Shown one piece after another: positions 35,444 through 43,488 of a stretch of DNA of 54,187 nt (positions within the stretch are counted from its first letter, which is position 1; every line of letters starts with the position of its first letter). Below the pieces are notes generated by a model that saw only the letters and a program-made list of their open reading frames with translations, was not told where the DNA came from and did no database searches. Source of the DNA: CAZGKX01 sp964525945 (GTDB taxonomy: Bacteria > Pseudomonadota > Gammaproteobacteria > Legionellales > Legionellaceae). The position numbers and the translations under genes were made by a program. The DNA lies in the NCBI GenBank assembly GCA_964525945.1, contig CAZGKX010000010.1:1-54187 (forward strand). The letters are read 5' to 3'.

Positions 35444-36844
35444 ATGCATGAAATATACGATTTATCTGCTTCGGAAATTTTGAGACAAATAAAATCAAAA
35501 AAATTGAGCGTAACCGAAGTTTCAAGTGCGTTTATTGGCAGAATTGAATCTATTAACCCTATTATAAATGCTATCAATCAGGTCGACCCCGAAAAAATAC
35601 TCAATCAAGCCAAAAATCTTGATAAATATGATTCTAATAAACGGTTTAAGATTCTGCATGGATTACCTATTACCATTAAAGATACTTTTTACATTAAAGG
35701 ATTTCGACCGAGTAAAGGTTCTCCTGGACTATTAAAAAATACAGCGGATTATGATGCAAGTGTTGTAAAACGATTAAAAACGGCGGGATGTATTATTTTA
35801 GGTCTTACCAATACTTCAGAATTATTATTGTCTTACGAGACCGATAATCTTATCTACGGACGAACCAGTAACCCTTATGATTTAAGCAGGACTCCGGGAG
35901 GGAGCAGTGGCGGAGAAGCAGCTATCATTGCGGGGGGTGGTTCTCCCTTAGGGATTGGCAGCGATGCTGGTGGGAGTATCCGGCAACCCGCTCATTATTG
36001 TGGAATTTGCGGACATAAACCAACCAATGGTTTCGTTCCCCTCACGGGGACTTTTCCTTGCGATGGTATTGGTATTGCTTCTCAGCTGGTTTCCATAGGA
36101 CCAATGTCTCGATTTGTTGAGGATATCATCTTGACTATGAATATTATTACGGGCTCAGATAATTTGGATCCTCATGCACCTCCAATCCACTTTAAAAAAG
36201 TTAGTCGCAACATTAAATCCTTGAGGGTTGCTTATTTCGATGTTAACCCGACGGGAGCCCCCCCTTGTGATGATACACTTCGCATATTAAACCAGACTGT
36301 TAAAATTTTAGAAGAAGAAGGGTGCCATGTTGTCAAAGATTATCCCCTTGTATTAAATGAAGTTTATAAGCTACATTTTGAAACGTTCATTTTAGGTGGA
36401 GATGGCGGAGAGACTTTACGTAATTTATTAAACGATCTTAATACCGGCTCGATCTCGGCTTTAACACAACAGTTTTTAATGCTTGCATCAAAATGTACAT
36501 TTTCTTCTGCTCAATTTAGAAAACGATTGGTTGATGTTGAGAAATTTCGTTATGCCATGATGAACTATATGCAAAAATATGACGTCATTTTATCTCCTGT
36601 CTGCGCTTCGCCTGCCAGATTACATATGGATACATATCCTAATATTAAAGATTAAGGTTATATAACTGCTCATAACCTTACCGGATGGCCGGCTACTGTG
36701 CTGCCGTGTGGATATGCTAGAAATGGGTTACCCATTGGCTTGCAAGTTGTATCCAAGCCATGGCAAGATCACATTGCACTCGGAGTCGCATTAAGGTTAC
36801 AAGAAATAGTGGGCGTATTTTCAAGACCCAAAATAGAAAAATAA
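35444..36844 (+). pseudogene. Amidase-signature hydrolase gene with an in-frame stop codon
   Basis: The frame encodes a 466-codon amidase of the GatA/FAAH type. The Ser-cisSer-Lys triad is complete and spaced as in the family: K79 (LPITIKDTF), S154 (PGGSSGGEAA) and S178 (SDAGGSIRQP). Codon 404 (36653-36655) is TAA, after which the frame stays open and still reads as amidase (NLTGWPATVLPCGYARNGLP, then IGLQVVSKPW) up to the stop at 36842-36844. So the gene is either recently disabled, truncated at 403 residues, read through, or carries a sequence error. The start used is the ATG at 35444. Its place in the peptide island suggests a tailoring or hydrolytic role. Confidence 0.8.
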
Positions 36845-36865
36845 TTTTCAAATTAAGGAATAGTC

Positions 36866-36991
36866 ATGGAAGAGATAAATCATTGTATTGATAATGAGCT
36901 TATAGAAATCTACGGAGAGATGCCTGATATACTAAAATTTGATGAAACGATGTATGAAACAGATTTATCATATATTACCTCCTCAATCTAA
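36866..36991 (+). CDS. Candidate RiPP precursor peptide 2 (41 residues)
   Basis: A short gene with AAGGAA 6 nt before its ATG, starting 21 nt after the amidase frame ends. The N-terminal part is acidic (MEEINHCIDNELIEIYGEM, then DILKFDETMYE), and the tail TDLSYITSSI carries two Thr and three Ser. The single cysteine (residue 7) is again far upstream of the tail. The design parallels precursor 1, whose tail is DLPFTSISAPLM. The unknown-family gene follows 4 nt after its stop, so the two are cotranscribed. Confidence 0.6.
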   Translation: MEEINHCIDNELIEIYGEMPDILKFDETMYETDLSYITSSI

Positions 36992-36995
36992 AGTG

Positions 36996-37628
36996 ATGTG
37001 CTCAATGATTAGAAATCAACTCCTGGATTTTATAAATTTTTTTCATCACCAGAAACTTGAAGCTCAAAAATCTCGTTGTGTTAAATATAAAATTCATTCA
37101 ACAATGTTAGATTTTAAAAAAACGCGTAAAATCCAACTTGCTCTTACAGACAAGCCGGGTGATTTTTTACCCTTGATGGATATCCAAGAAATTAAGAAAA
37201 AACCTGATTTATTATCAGGATTGCATCCTATTGATGTGAATAGCATTAATGATTTATTTTACCTGACATGTGAGCAAGTTAAACAATTAAAAATAAACGG
37301 CGACATAGTAAACATTGTGACTAAAGAGGGGGTTTGTAAAGAGTATGATATAACTCAAACTGATCTTGACCGTTCAATTTCGACACGTCTCCCATATATA
37401 ATGGCATGCCAACAAGCTGAAAAATTAATGAATGAAGTACGTCTTCAAGATGAAAAATATCTAATTCTTAGAGATTACATTACTTATTTACAAGTATTAA
37501 ATAAGGAAACAAACCAAAAAATAATGATGAATCCAAATGATATATTATTTTCAGATGAATATAAAAATTTTTCTAAAAAAGATATCATTAAAATTGGTTA
37601 TATTTGTGGTCAATTAAGTAAAATATAG
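36996..37628 (+). CDS. Unknown protein, paralogue of the gene at 34606
   Basis: About 210 residues from the ATG at 36996. A longer frame from 36939 exists, but it overlaps precursor 2 and its extra N-terminus has no match in the paralogue. Shared blocks with the 34606 protein include DKPGDFLPLM, SGLHPIDVNSINDLFYL and NPNDILFSDEYKNFSKKD followed by IGYICGQLSK. No membrane helices or known catalytic motif seen. Low GC like the rest of the island. The last 25 codons are duplicated downstream at 38447-38511. Confidence 0.65.
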   Translation: MCSMIRNQLLDFINFFHHQKLEAQKSRCVKYKIHSTMLDFKKTRKIQLALTDKPGDFLPLMDIQEIKKKPDLLSGLHPIDVNSINDLFYLTCEQVKQLKINGDIVNIVTKEGVCKEYDITQTDLDRSISTRLPYIMACQQAEKLMNEVRLQDEKYLILRDYITYLQVLNKETNQKIMMNPNDILFSDEYKNFSKKDIIKIGYICGQLSKI

Positions 37629-37669
37629 AATTCATAAAAAATAAGGCCTAATCGGGCGTTCGCCAGTAT

Positions 37670-37722
37670 GTTTCTTGCTTATTTATGCAGATTTTTCTGC
37701 CATTATTAGAAATAATCATCTG
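37670..37722 (+). pseudogene. Remnant of a second copy of the small exported-protein gene
   Basis: The sequence closely matches 38587-38639 at the start of the gene at 38556. It reads LLIYADFSAIIRN where the intact gene has SLVYADSSAIVRN. The upstream part of the signal peptide and everything after are lost. With the fragment at 38447 it shows that a two-gene block was duplicated and then decayed in complementary ways. Confidence 0.6.
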
Positions 37723-37744
37723 TTTGAGTTTCTATAAAAATATT

Positions 37745-37770
37745 AATGAGAAATAAAAATTTTTCTCATT
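37745..37770 (+). terminator. Possible intrinsic terminator
   Basis: AATGAGAAA (37745-37753) and TTTCTCATT (37762-37770) form a 9-bp stem, but it is AT-rich and lacks a proper T-run. Weak candidate for the end of the precursor 2 transcript. Confidence 0.3.
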
Positions 37771-37867
37771 CTTCATTGAACAATTTGACTCCAAATCAAT
37801 CCAAACAAAAGAGGTTAGGCCCTAGTTTTTCTAATTAATGCCGGATCAATTTTTAGGAGAAGACCAG

Positions 37868-38341
37868 TTAAACCAGGTTAATTGTTAAATCAGAACGAGG
37901 CTCAGACGCTGGTTTGCACAGTGCATTGGCTATCCGTTTGCCAAAAAAACACAGTCCTGATCCAATTATAGCGGTAGCGGTAAGGGCAGCATATCCTGTA
38001 AACATCGGTGTGACTATTTTATGGTCCATTACAGACTCGTCTTGAGTAAGAATCGTACTAATTTGGCAAGTTTGCATGGTCATTAAGAGATGGCAGAGCA
38101 TTGCAATAAATATCCTTTGATGAGCAGGGACGGCATCTCTCAAATGCAGAAACATTGTAAGAGCGATAGGAAAAGAGAATGCTCCACTAACTGATGAGGC
38201 TTGCACAACTATCCCTTTATCCAAGTGAGAATACCCTCCCGTAGATTGCAAAATTGTGGCACCTAAAAAACCTGTTCCAGCGTTCAAAGCGGCACCTAAC
38301 CCAATTGATCCAACACTCAAACATGCGAGCGGCGCCATCAT
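37868..38341 (-). CDS. Small membrane protein of unknown function
   Basis: 157 residues with about four hydrophobic segments (GSIGLGAALNAGTGFLGATI; IALTMFLHL; IFIAMLCHLLMTMQ; PMFTGYAALTATAIIGSGL) and a polar tail. TAGGAATATG before the double ATG provides a ribosome-binding site. It lies between the two halves of the duplicated block and is antisense to the island genes. Its base composition is more like the flanking chromosome. I recognise no family. Confidence 0.5.
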   Translation of the reverse strand: MMAPLACLSVGSIGLGAALNAGTGFLGATILQSTGGYSHLDKGIVVQASSVSGAFSFPIALTMFLHLRDAVPAHQRIFIAMLCHLLMTMQTCQISTILTQDESVMDHKIVTPMFTGYAALTATAIIGSGLCFFGKRIANALCKPASEPRSDLTINLV

Positions 38342-38446
38342 ATTCCTATGAATTGCTTGGCGGCGATGGTATTTCCATGTCGGTTTGGGCTGTGGCGTAT
38401 GGCATTATGTTGTTAAATGCAACACAATGCACGGAGAGCCGCCCTA

Positions 38447-38511
38447 AATATAAAAATTTTTCTAAAAAAGACTTCATTAAAATTGGTTATATTTTGTGGT
38501 CAATGAAGTAG
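38447..38511 (+). pseudogene. Tail fragment of the unknown-family paralogue
   Basis: These bases repeat 37558-37622 almost exactly. They encode KYKNFSKKDFIKIGYI, after which an extra T shifts the frame relative to the intact GYICGQLSK ending. Together with the remnant at 37670 it marks a decayed direct duplication of about 80-200 bp segments. Confidence 0.7.
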
Positions 38512-38555
38512 AATATAGAGCAGCATAAAAAAATTATGTATAACCGGAGTATGAT

Positions 38556-38936
38556 ATGAAAAAATGGATAACCGCGGTTTCACTAGCATGTTCCTCGCTT
38601 GTTTATGCAGATTCTTCTGCCATTGTTAGAAATACTCTCATTAACGGCACATCTCATGGCATAAATTATGAATTCACTGACCCTACTGGAGCCGTGTATC
38701 GGGGGGCTCTGACGAGTGGACAAATGAGAACGATTTATTTAAATGATCTTGCTGTCAAATTGTATGGTACATACACTCTTTCTACAAACGAATGCCAGTG
38801 GAGTTGGTTTACCTGGACTTGTAAGTCAAAATTTAAGACCGCATTTATCCAACGCAATGAAGATGTTCTCTGGACAAACAATGGAAAAGAAATAACAGTA
38901 ACTGAGACGATTCTGCCATATATGATGGAAAAATAA
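38556..38936 (+). CDS. Small exported protein of unknown function
   Basis: 126 residues with a signal peptide (MKKWITAVSLACSSLVYA) and a mature part predicted to be beta-rich (HGINYEFTDPTGAVYRGAL, then RTIYLNDLAVKLYGTY). There are two cysteines in ECQWSWFTWTCKSK that could pair. CCGGAG precedes the ATG. A decayed second copy of its 5' end is at 37670. No family recognised. Confidence 0.6.
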   Translation: MKKWITAVSLACSSLVYADSSAIVRNTLINGTSHGINYEFTDPTGAVYRGALTSGQMRTIYLNDLAVKLYGTYTLSTNECQWSWFTWTCKSKFKTAFIQRNEDVLWTNNGKEITVTETILPYMMEK

Positions 38937-39003
38937 GCAAATGTATGCAGCACGAATCAGCGCAGTCGAAGCAAACTGTAACGGCAGATTTCCGAGCTTA
39001 TAT

Positions 39004-40020
39004 TTATAGAAATTTATTCAGGTAGTGGATCAACATAATTTCAACCCTTTTTTTATCCACTTGGGTTACCACATACACTTTGTTTTTTTTCGCGTGATCA
39101 ATTACGGTTGCCCCGGATTGTATTTCTGGGGATAAAATTATTTTTATGTATTGTGTTTTGACATGAGCAATTGAATGATCGCTGGCAATTACAGCGGCGA
39201 GAGGATCCCAGAAATACCAGTAATGTTGATGGATCATCTTGATATTATTTTTAAGTAGAATAAAAACAAAATTTGCCGCAGCACTTTTGTGGCGTTGTTT
39301 AATGGCGGTGTAAAAATTCATATCAATGGGTAATTGATTGGTGATATCGAGTGGTATAAGCACCACTGGAATTTTTTGGCTAAGCACAATTTGGGCTGCC
39401 AGTGGATCAATGTAAATGTTCCACTCAGCATTTAGATTTTTCGATGTTGGATCAATTGCCCGGATATTGCCGCTAGCTTGTATTGCACCCCCCATAATAT
39501 AAATAGCGCGGATTTTTTTCTTCATTTGCGGTGCTTTTTGCAATGCTTGAGCAATATTAGTCAGTGGACCTATTGCTAGCAGGGTAACAGGCTCAGAGGC
39601 ATTCTTGATCGTTTTAATCATCAAATCCACGGCGTTAAGTTTGGAGTTAGGTGGTGCGTGGGGTAACAATTGGGCTGCTCCAGCAAGTGTGTCGGACTCT
39701 TTCAATACCTTATCTGGAAAATGGTGATGACCGCTCAATGGCTTTTCTTGGCCGCAAGCAACGGGTATTGAAGGTTGCTTCATCATCAATAACAATCCTA
39801 ATGTGTTATTCAAGGCAGGTTGACAATGGGCATTGCCATCACTTGCAATTGTAATGGCTTGAATTTGAATCTGAGGGTGTTGTAATAAATATAAAATGGC
39901 CACAACATCGTCAACGCCTACATCGGTGTCTATTATGAAAGGCCTTTGAGCATAGGTCGACCCCGCCCATAATAAATAAAGGAGGGAAGCAAATAGTGTG
40001 TTTTTTAAGGCTGATAACAT
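39004..40020 (-). CDS. Exported inosine/uridine-preferring nucleoside hydrolase
   Basis: 338 residues with a signal peptide (LKNTLFASLLYLLWAGSTYA), so it should act in the periplasm, splitting nucleosides into base and ribose. The calcium-binding DTDVGVDDVVAIL is at the mature N-terminus; V replaces the usual P of DTDPG. LLAIGPLTNIAQAL and WDPLAAVIASD match the other conserved blocks, with W in place of the histidine of the common HDP motif. The two changes may alter specificity. No neighbouring purine genes. Confidence 0.85.
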   Translation of the reverse strand: MLSALKNTLFASLLYLLWAGSTYAQRPFIIDTDVGVDDVVAILYLLQHPQIQIQAITIASDGNAHCQPALNNTLGLLLMMKQPSIPVACGQEKPLSGHHHFPDKVLKESDTLAGAAQLLPHAPPNSKLNAVDLMIKTIKNASEPVTLLAIGPLTNIAQALQKAPQMKKKIRAIYIMGGAIQASGNIRAIDPTSKNLNAEWNIYIDPLAAQIVLSQKIPVVLIPLDITNQLPIDMNFYTAIKQRHKSAAANFVFILLKNNIKMIHQHYWYFWDPLAAVIASDHSIAHVKTQYIKIILSPEIQSGATVIDHAKKNKVYVVTQVDKKRVEIMLIHYLNKFL

Positions 40021-40228
40021 GCTTTAAATACCTATATAAATAAATTGTAACGCATCTTACTTTAAGTGGCTGGGCGCTATTATCAAATTTAATAACGGGA
40101 CATGGGGCTCATAACTTGAATGTGTGGATTGATGGTATATTTCATCGCTAACGCATGCTTGTTATTCTGATAGAGCATACCTTACTTTGGATACTGTGCA
40201 TAAAAGCTGAGGCGTTTTTACTATCCAT

Positions 40229-40870
40229 TCAATCAAAAGCCAAGATAGCCAGAATAAGCTTTCCTAAAATTTGATTATTTTTTTGACATATTAGTCGATC
40301 AAATTTTGGATTATGGGCATTCAAATACATGATGGATTCAATGATAAATAACTGCCGAAATATGGGGGCTGGAAAATCCGCCATATTTACAAGTACAAAA
40401 TCGCCGTCTTTAACCGTGGGTTTAGAGTCAAAAATAATAATACTACCTTGAGGAAACCGAGGAGACATGGCTTCCGTTTCTAGCAGCACACCAAAAAAAT
40501 CACCGTCATGAGGAAGATTGCACTTGATCACTTTTTTGGGTTCTTTATTTAGCGTGAGCAATTGGCTGGCTGAGTAAATGGCTACATCTTGAACAATTTC
40601 ATTGTTATTAGAAGCCATGTTATTGGTGTTTTGTCTTTGCATGGAGCCTTCACCCGACTTCAGCCATGTTTCATCGACATTTAGTTTTTGTGCCAAAGAA
40701 GCAAATTTTGCAGCAGGAGGCTTGCTTTGGCCATTCACCCATTTGCTGGCTCCTCGATGAGTTAAGCCGACCATTTCTGCGAGTAATTGAATTCGACCGC
40801 AATTTTTAGGCGGGAATCCTTCTTTATCCAAGCAAATATTCAATCGATCCGAAAAAGTAGACGTTTTCAT
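40229..40870 (-). CDS. HTH/S24-type (LexA/CI-like) transcription regulator lacking autocleavage residues
   Basis: 213 residues: an N-terminal helix-turn-helix (about 25-65, IQLLAEMVGLTHRGASKWV) and a C-terminal S24 fold (about 120-210). At the place of the nucleophilic serine it has A134 (ETEAMSPRFPQGS), and at the place of the catalytic lysine R172 (IFRQLFI), so it should not self-cleave. It is transcribed away from the precursor/ATP-grasp operon, and the space between holds repeated operator-like sites, so it most likely regulates that operon and itself. A fragment of a paralogue is at 35324. Confidence 0.85.
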   Translation of the reverse strand: MKTSTFSDRLNICLDKEGFPPKNCGRIQLLAEMVGLTHRGASKWVNGQSKPPAAKFASLAQKLNVDETWLKSGEGSMQRQNTNNMASNNNEIVQDVAIYSASQLLTLNKEPKKVIKCNLPHDGDFFGVLLETEAMSPRFPQGSIIIFDSKPTVKDGDFVLVNMADFPAPIFRQLFIIESIMYLNAHNPKFDRLICQKNNQILGKLILAILAFD

Positions 40871-40931
40871 GGGTCATTGATCATGGGCAAATAGAAATCG
40901 CCGCAAGTAAGAGGTTAACATAGTATATATA

Positions 40932-41069
40932 AATAGTTCTAAATAGCATTAATTATTTCTAATACTACCATTTTAATAATTGTTATTCGTAAAATAGTTC
41001 TGTATTATTGGTAATAGTTCTGTATTTTGCGAGAATAAGCCAATTTTACGCCTGAAATATAGAACTATT
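40932..41069. promoter_or_regulatory. Operator array of four AATAGTTCT repeats
   Basis: Copies of AATAGTTCTnnAT lie at 40932-40944, 40993-41005 and 41013-41025, with an inverted copy at 41057-41069; a weaker copy is at about 40952. The two middle copies are exactly 20 bp apart (two helical turns). They fill the divergent region between the S24-type regulator and the precursor operon, as expected of its binding sites. Confidence 0.65.
40980..41008 (+). promoter_or_regulatory. Sigma70 promoter of the precursor/HEAT/ATP-grasp operon
   Basis: TTGTTA (40980-40985) and TATTAT (41003-41008) are separated by 17 nt. The second operator copy lies across the spacer and -10 box, so binding there would block RNA polymerase. 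Confidence 0.6.
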
Positions 41070-41107
41070 TTTAATGGAATTATAATTGGCAAGTGAAGGA
41101 GAAAATA

Positions 41108-41284
41108 ATGGATAACAATCAAGAGCGAACTTTAGCGTATACCATGGCGAGATCTTTGTCTCATGAGGAGCTTGAAGAGGTATCAGCAGGGAATAAAGTG
41201 GGGCAGACATTTAAGCACACGAATGCTTCCGTCATGTTTGAGGGTGGAGCAAGAGCACAATTTGATGTCACTTGGGATTTTTAA
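41108..41284 (+). CDS. Candidate RiPP precursor peptide with LSHEELEEVSAG leader
   Basis: 58 residues from the ATG at 41108, which has AGGAG 7 nt upstream; a GTG 5 codons earlier is less likely because the AGGAG lies inside that extension. The leader holds RSLSHEELEEVSAGN, resembling bacteriocin leaders with an LSxxELxxVxGG end. The following 28 residues (TFKHTNASVMFEGG in the middle, ending FDVTWDF) offer Thr, Ser and Lys donors and Asp/Glu acceptors for omega-ester or omega-amide links. It is followed by an exported HEAT protein and an ATP-grasp ligase of the type that makes such links. Confidence 0.65.
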   Translation: MDNNQERTLAYTMARSLSHEELEEVSAGNKVGQTFKHTNASVMFEGGARAQFDVTWDF

Positions 41285-41357
41285 GTAAACCATTCGTATA
41301 AATGTACGCAATTCAATCAATACAATAGGCAATTCCAACCACGCAAAGGAGTGCACG

Positions 41358-42425
41358 GTGTTTAAAAAAATTCTAGCAGTGCCACTGGCCGTCATATCTA
41401 TTTCTATTCATGCAAATAACATCGTTGATATCTACGGGGCTCAATCAGAGCAATCTTATAACATCATCAACAAATATCTACCTGAAATTAAATCCATTCA
41501 AATGTTGTTGGTGGATGAATCAAGGCAAGAATTTTTGGCCCAGCACCCCAGTAAAACGATTCCAGTTTTAAAAGAAAAGCAGGCGCAATTGAAGGCGCAA
41601 TTGAAAAAAGAAGGTCAGTTTCTCTTTGTGGAGTTTGATACCGTTCAATATGACAACGAGAAATTATACACCACCGTTGAGGTTGTTGAAAAAAATCAGC
41701 CATTTCGCATGAATTTCATCCACAAACCGGTTGAGCATGTTTTTCAAAAAAAACACGATTCCTCTGATTTGATTGATGCCATGTTGCAATACAATCATTT
41801 GATGGAAGAAATACTTTTAAAACAAGAAGTGAATTTCCAGAACATCGAGTGCCCCGTTTTTCATTGTTTTCTCGGTTTTAATCACCCGAAATTAAAACCA
41901 TTTTTACGTGCTTTTAATGAGGGTGTGATTGCGCATAAATCAATGGTTTTAAAAACATTGGCCCAAGATGAGGATCCAAAAAGACGAGCCGCGGCTGCAT
42001 TTTTAATCGGACATTTTAAAAATCCTCAAGAAATTGTGTCTGTATTGGCAAAACATGCTCAGGATCCTGATGAGGGCGTTAGGAACAATGCCATGCGAGT
42101 CATTGGTGAGACTATAAAAAAAGCAAAAATAATGGACATCGATGTGATGCCTTTTTTGGCTCTGTTGTCTTCGCCTTATGATACTGATCGAAATAAAGCA
42201 TTGCTTATTTTGCTGCACGTATCCTCTTCGCAAAAAAATAGAGCGATTATGATTGAACATGGCGAAGAGAAATTGCTATCGCTCTTAAAATTAAAACAAC
42301 CGAACAACCATAAAATTGCATATTTACTGCTTAAAAATATGAGTCATAAAAGCTACGCAGATAATGATATTACTGCGTGGAAAAACTGGTTCGAAACCCA
42401 TAAAAATTCAATTAAAAAAATATAA
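41358..42425 (+). CDS. Exported HEAT-repeat protein
   Basis: 355 residues starting with GTG after AAAGGAG. The signal peptide (MFKKILAVPLAVISISIHA) is followed by an unrecognised N-terminal half, and then HEAT repeats from about 195 (EDPKRRAAAAFLIGHFKN, HAQDPDEGVRNNAMRVIGE, SSPYDTDRNKALLILLH). It lies between the precursor and the ATP-grasp gene, 16 nt before the latter. Because it is predicted outside the cytoplasm, it may bind the exported peptide rather than help the ligase. Function unknown. Confidence 0.75.
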   Translation: MFKKILAVPLAVISISIHANNIVDIYGAQSEQSYNIINKYLPEIKSIQMLLVDESRQEFLAQHPSKTIPVLKEKQAQLKAQLKKEGQFLFVEFDTVQYDNEKLYTTVEVVEKNQPFRMNFIHKPVEHVFQKKHDSSDLIDAMLQYNHLMEEILLKQEVNFQNIECPVFHCFLGFNHPKLKPFLRAFNEGVIAHKSMVLKTLAQDEDPKRRAAAAFLIGHFKNPQEIVSVLAKHAQDPDEGVRNNAMRVIGETIKKAKIMDIDVMPFLALLSSPYDTDRNKALLILLHVSSSQKNRAIMIEHGEEKLLSLLKLKQPNNHKIAYLLLKNMSHKSYADNDITAWKNWFETHKNSIKKI

Positions 42426-42441
42426 TTTGTACGGAGAAATC

Positions 42442-43420
42442 ATGAAGATTTTAATTCCAGCCAGACGGGATGACGCGCATGCTAGAATCGTTAAATTTGC
42501 GGTTGAAAAAATGGGACACAGTGTGACGTTATCGGATAACGTTACATTGCATGAGGGTCAATTTGAAACTCGACCGATAGAACCACTTTATGATGTTGTT
42601 TGGTGGCGCCTACCCCGTGATGCGTGTTTACCAAAAATGACCGACNNNNNNNNNNGTTTGCGAACAAACGCCATTCTATGCTGTGATGAGCGACCAATTA
42701 GGGTTGCCTGCTTGGTGCATCAACAATCACGCGTCGGCACGACGCGCTAACTTTAAATTGTTGCAGCTCAAAATGGCCAGTGAATGTGATTTGAAGATAC
42801 CGACGACCTTGTGTTCGCAAAAGCCTGAGGAAATTTACACGTTTTTGCACAAATACGAAGAGGATGGGACAACTTACCAGCCGATGTCAGTTAACACATT
42901 GAATACAAATCATGCCATAGATATCACCCCCACTGATTATTTTTCGAATCCATCTCCCGGTATTTTTCAAAGAAAAATAGATAAAAAATATGAGTTAAGG
43001 CTGACTTGTTTTGGTGATTACATTGTTGCCGTTAAATTACACCCGCAATTGCAACTGAATGGCCAAGTGGATTGGCGAGCCATGTGTGGTAAGGAGCGAC
43101 TCGTGGAGCTTTGGCAATTGCCGGGCAACGTCGAGGTTAAAGTTCGCTCTTTTATGCGGCATATGGGCATTGTTTTCGGTTCATTTGATCTGGTTGTCAA
43201 CAACGATGATGAATATGTTTTTTTAAATTTAAACGAACAAGGACAGTTTTTATGGATTGAGGAATTAAACCCCAGTCTTCCGATGCTTGATATTTTTATT
43301 CAATTTTTGCTGAATAAAAACAGGGCTTATGTTTGGCAAGCATTGAATATTCAGCACAGCATCGAGGCCTATCTCCAAGTATTGGATGAAGAGTCAGCCG
43401 GGTTGTGTAACCATTGTTGA
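42442..43420 (+). CDS. MvdD-like ATP-grasp ligase for ribosomal peptide maturation, split by a gap
   Basis: ACGGAG precedes the ATG at 42442. The N-terminal domain shows MKILIPARRDDAHARI and YDVVWWRLPRD, like the pre-ATP-grasp region of graspetide ligases. After a 10-N gap the frame shifts and continues with the central and C-terminal ATP-grasp domain: RANFKLLQLKMASE, LKIPTTL, PGIFQRKIDKKYELRLTCFG, VDWRAMC, and metal-binding FLNLNEQGQFLWIEE. These match the MvdC/MvdD family that forms ester or amide links within a precursor peptide. Total length is about 325 residues plus whatever is missing. Confidence 0.8.
42646..42655. other. Scaffold gap (10 N) in the ATP-grasp gene
   Basis: The left flank ends on a codon boundary (MTD) and the right flank is in frame from its first base (VCEQTPFYAV), so the missing stretch is zero or a multiple of three. 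As written the Ns break the frame. Confidence 0.75.
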
Positions 43421-43488
43421 TAACAAATCTGTAGCATCTCTAAAGCTCCAAAAAATCGCAGGCTTTTCTGGTTTTCGGCCTGCAGGCA

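Noticed and set aside
40229..43420. Prophage immunity region, because of the CI-like regulator
   Set aside because: No integrase, structural or lysis genes are nearby, and the divergent operon encodes peptide-maturation proteins.
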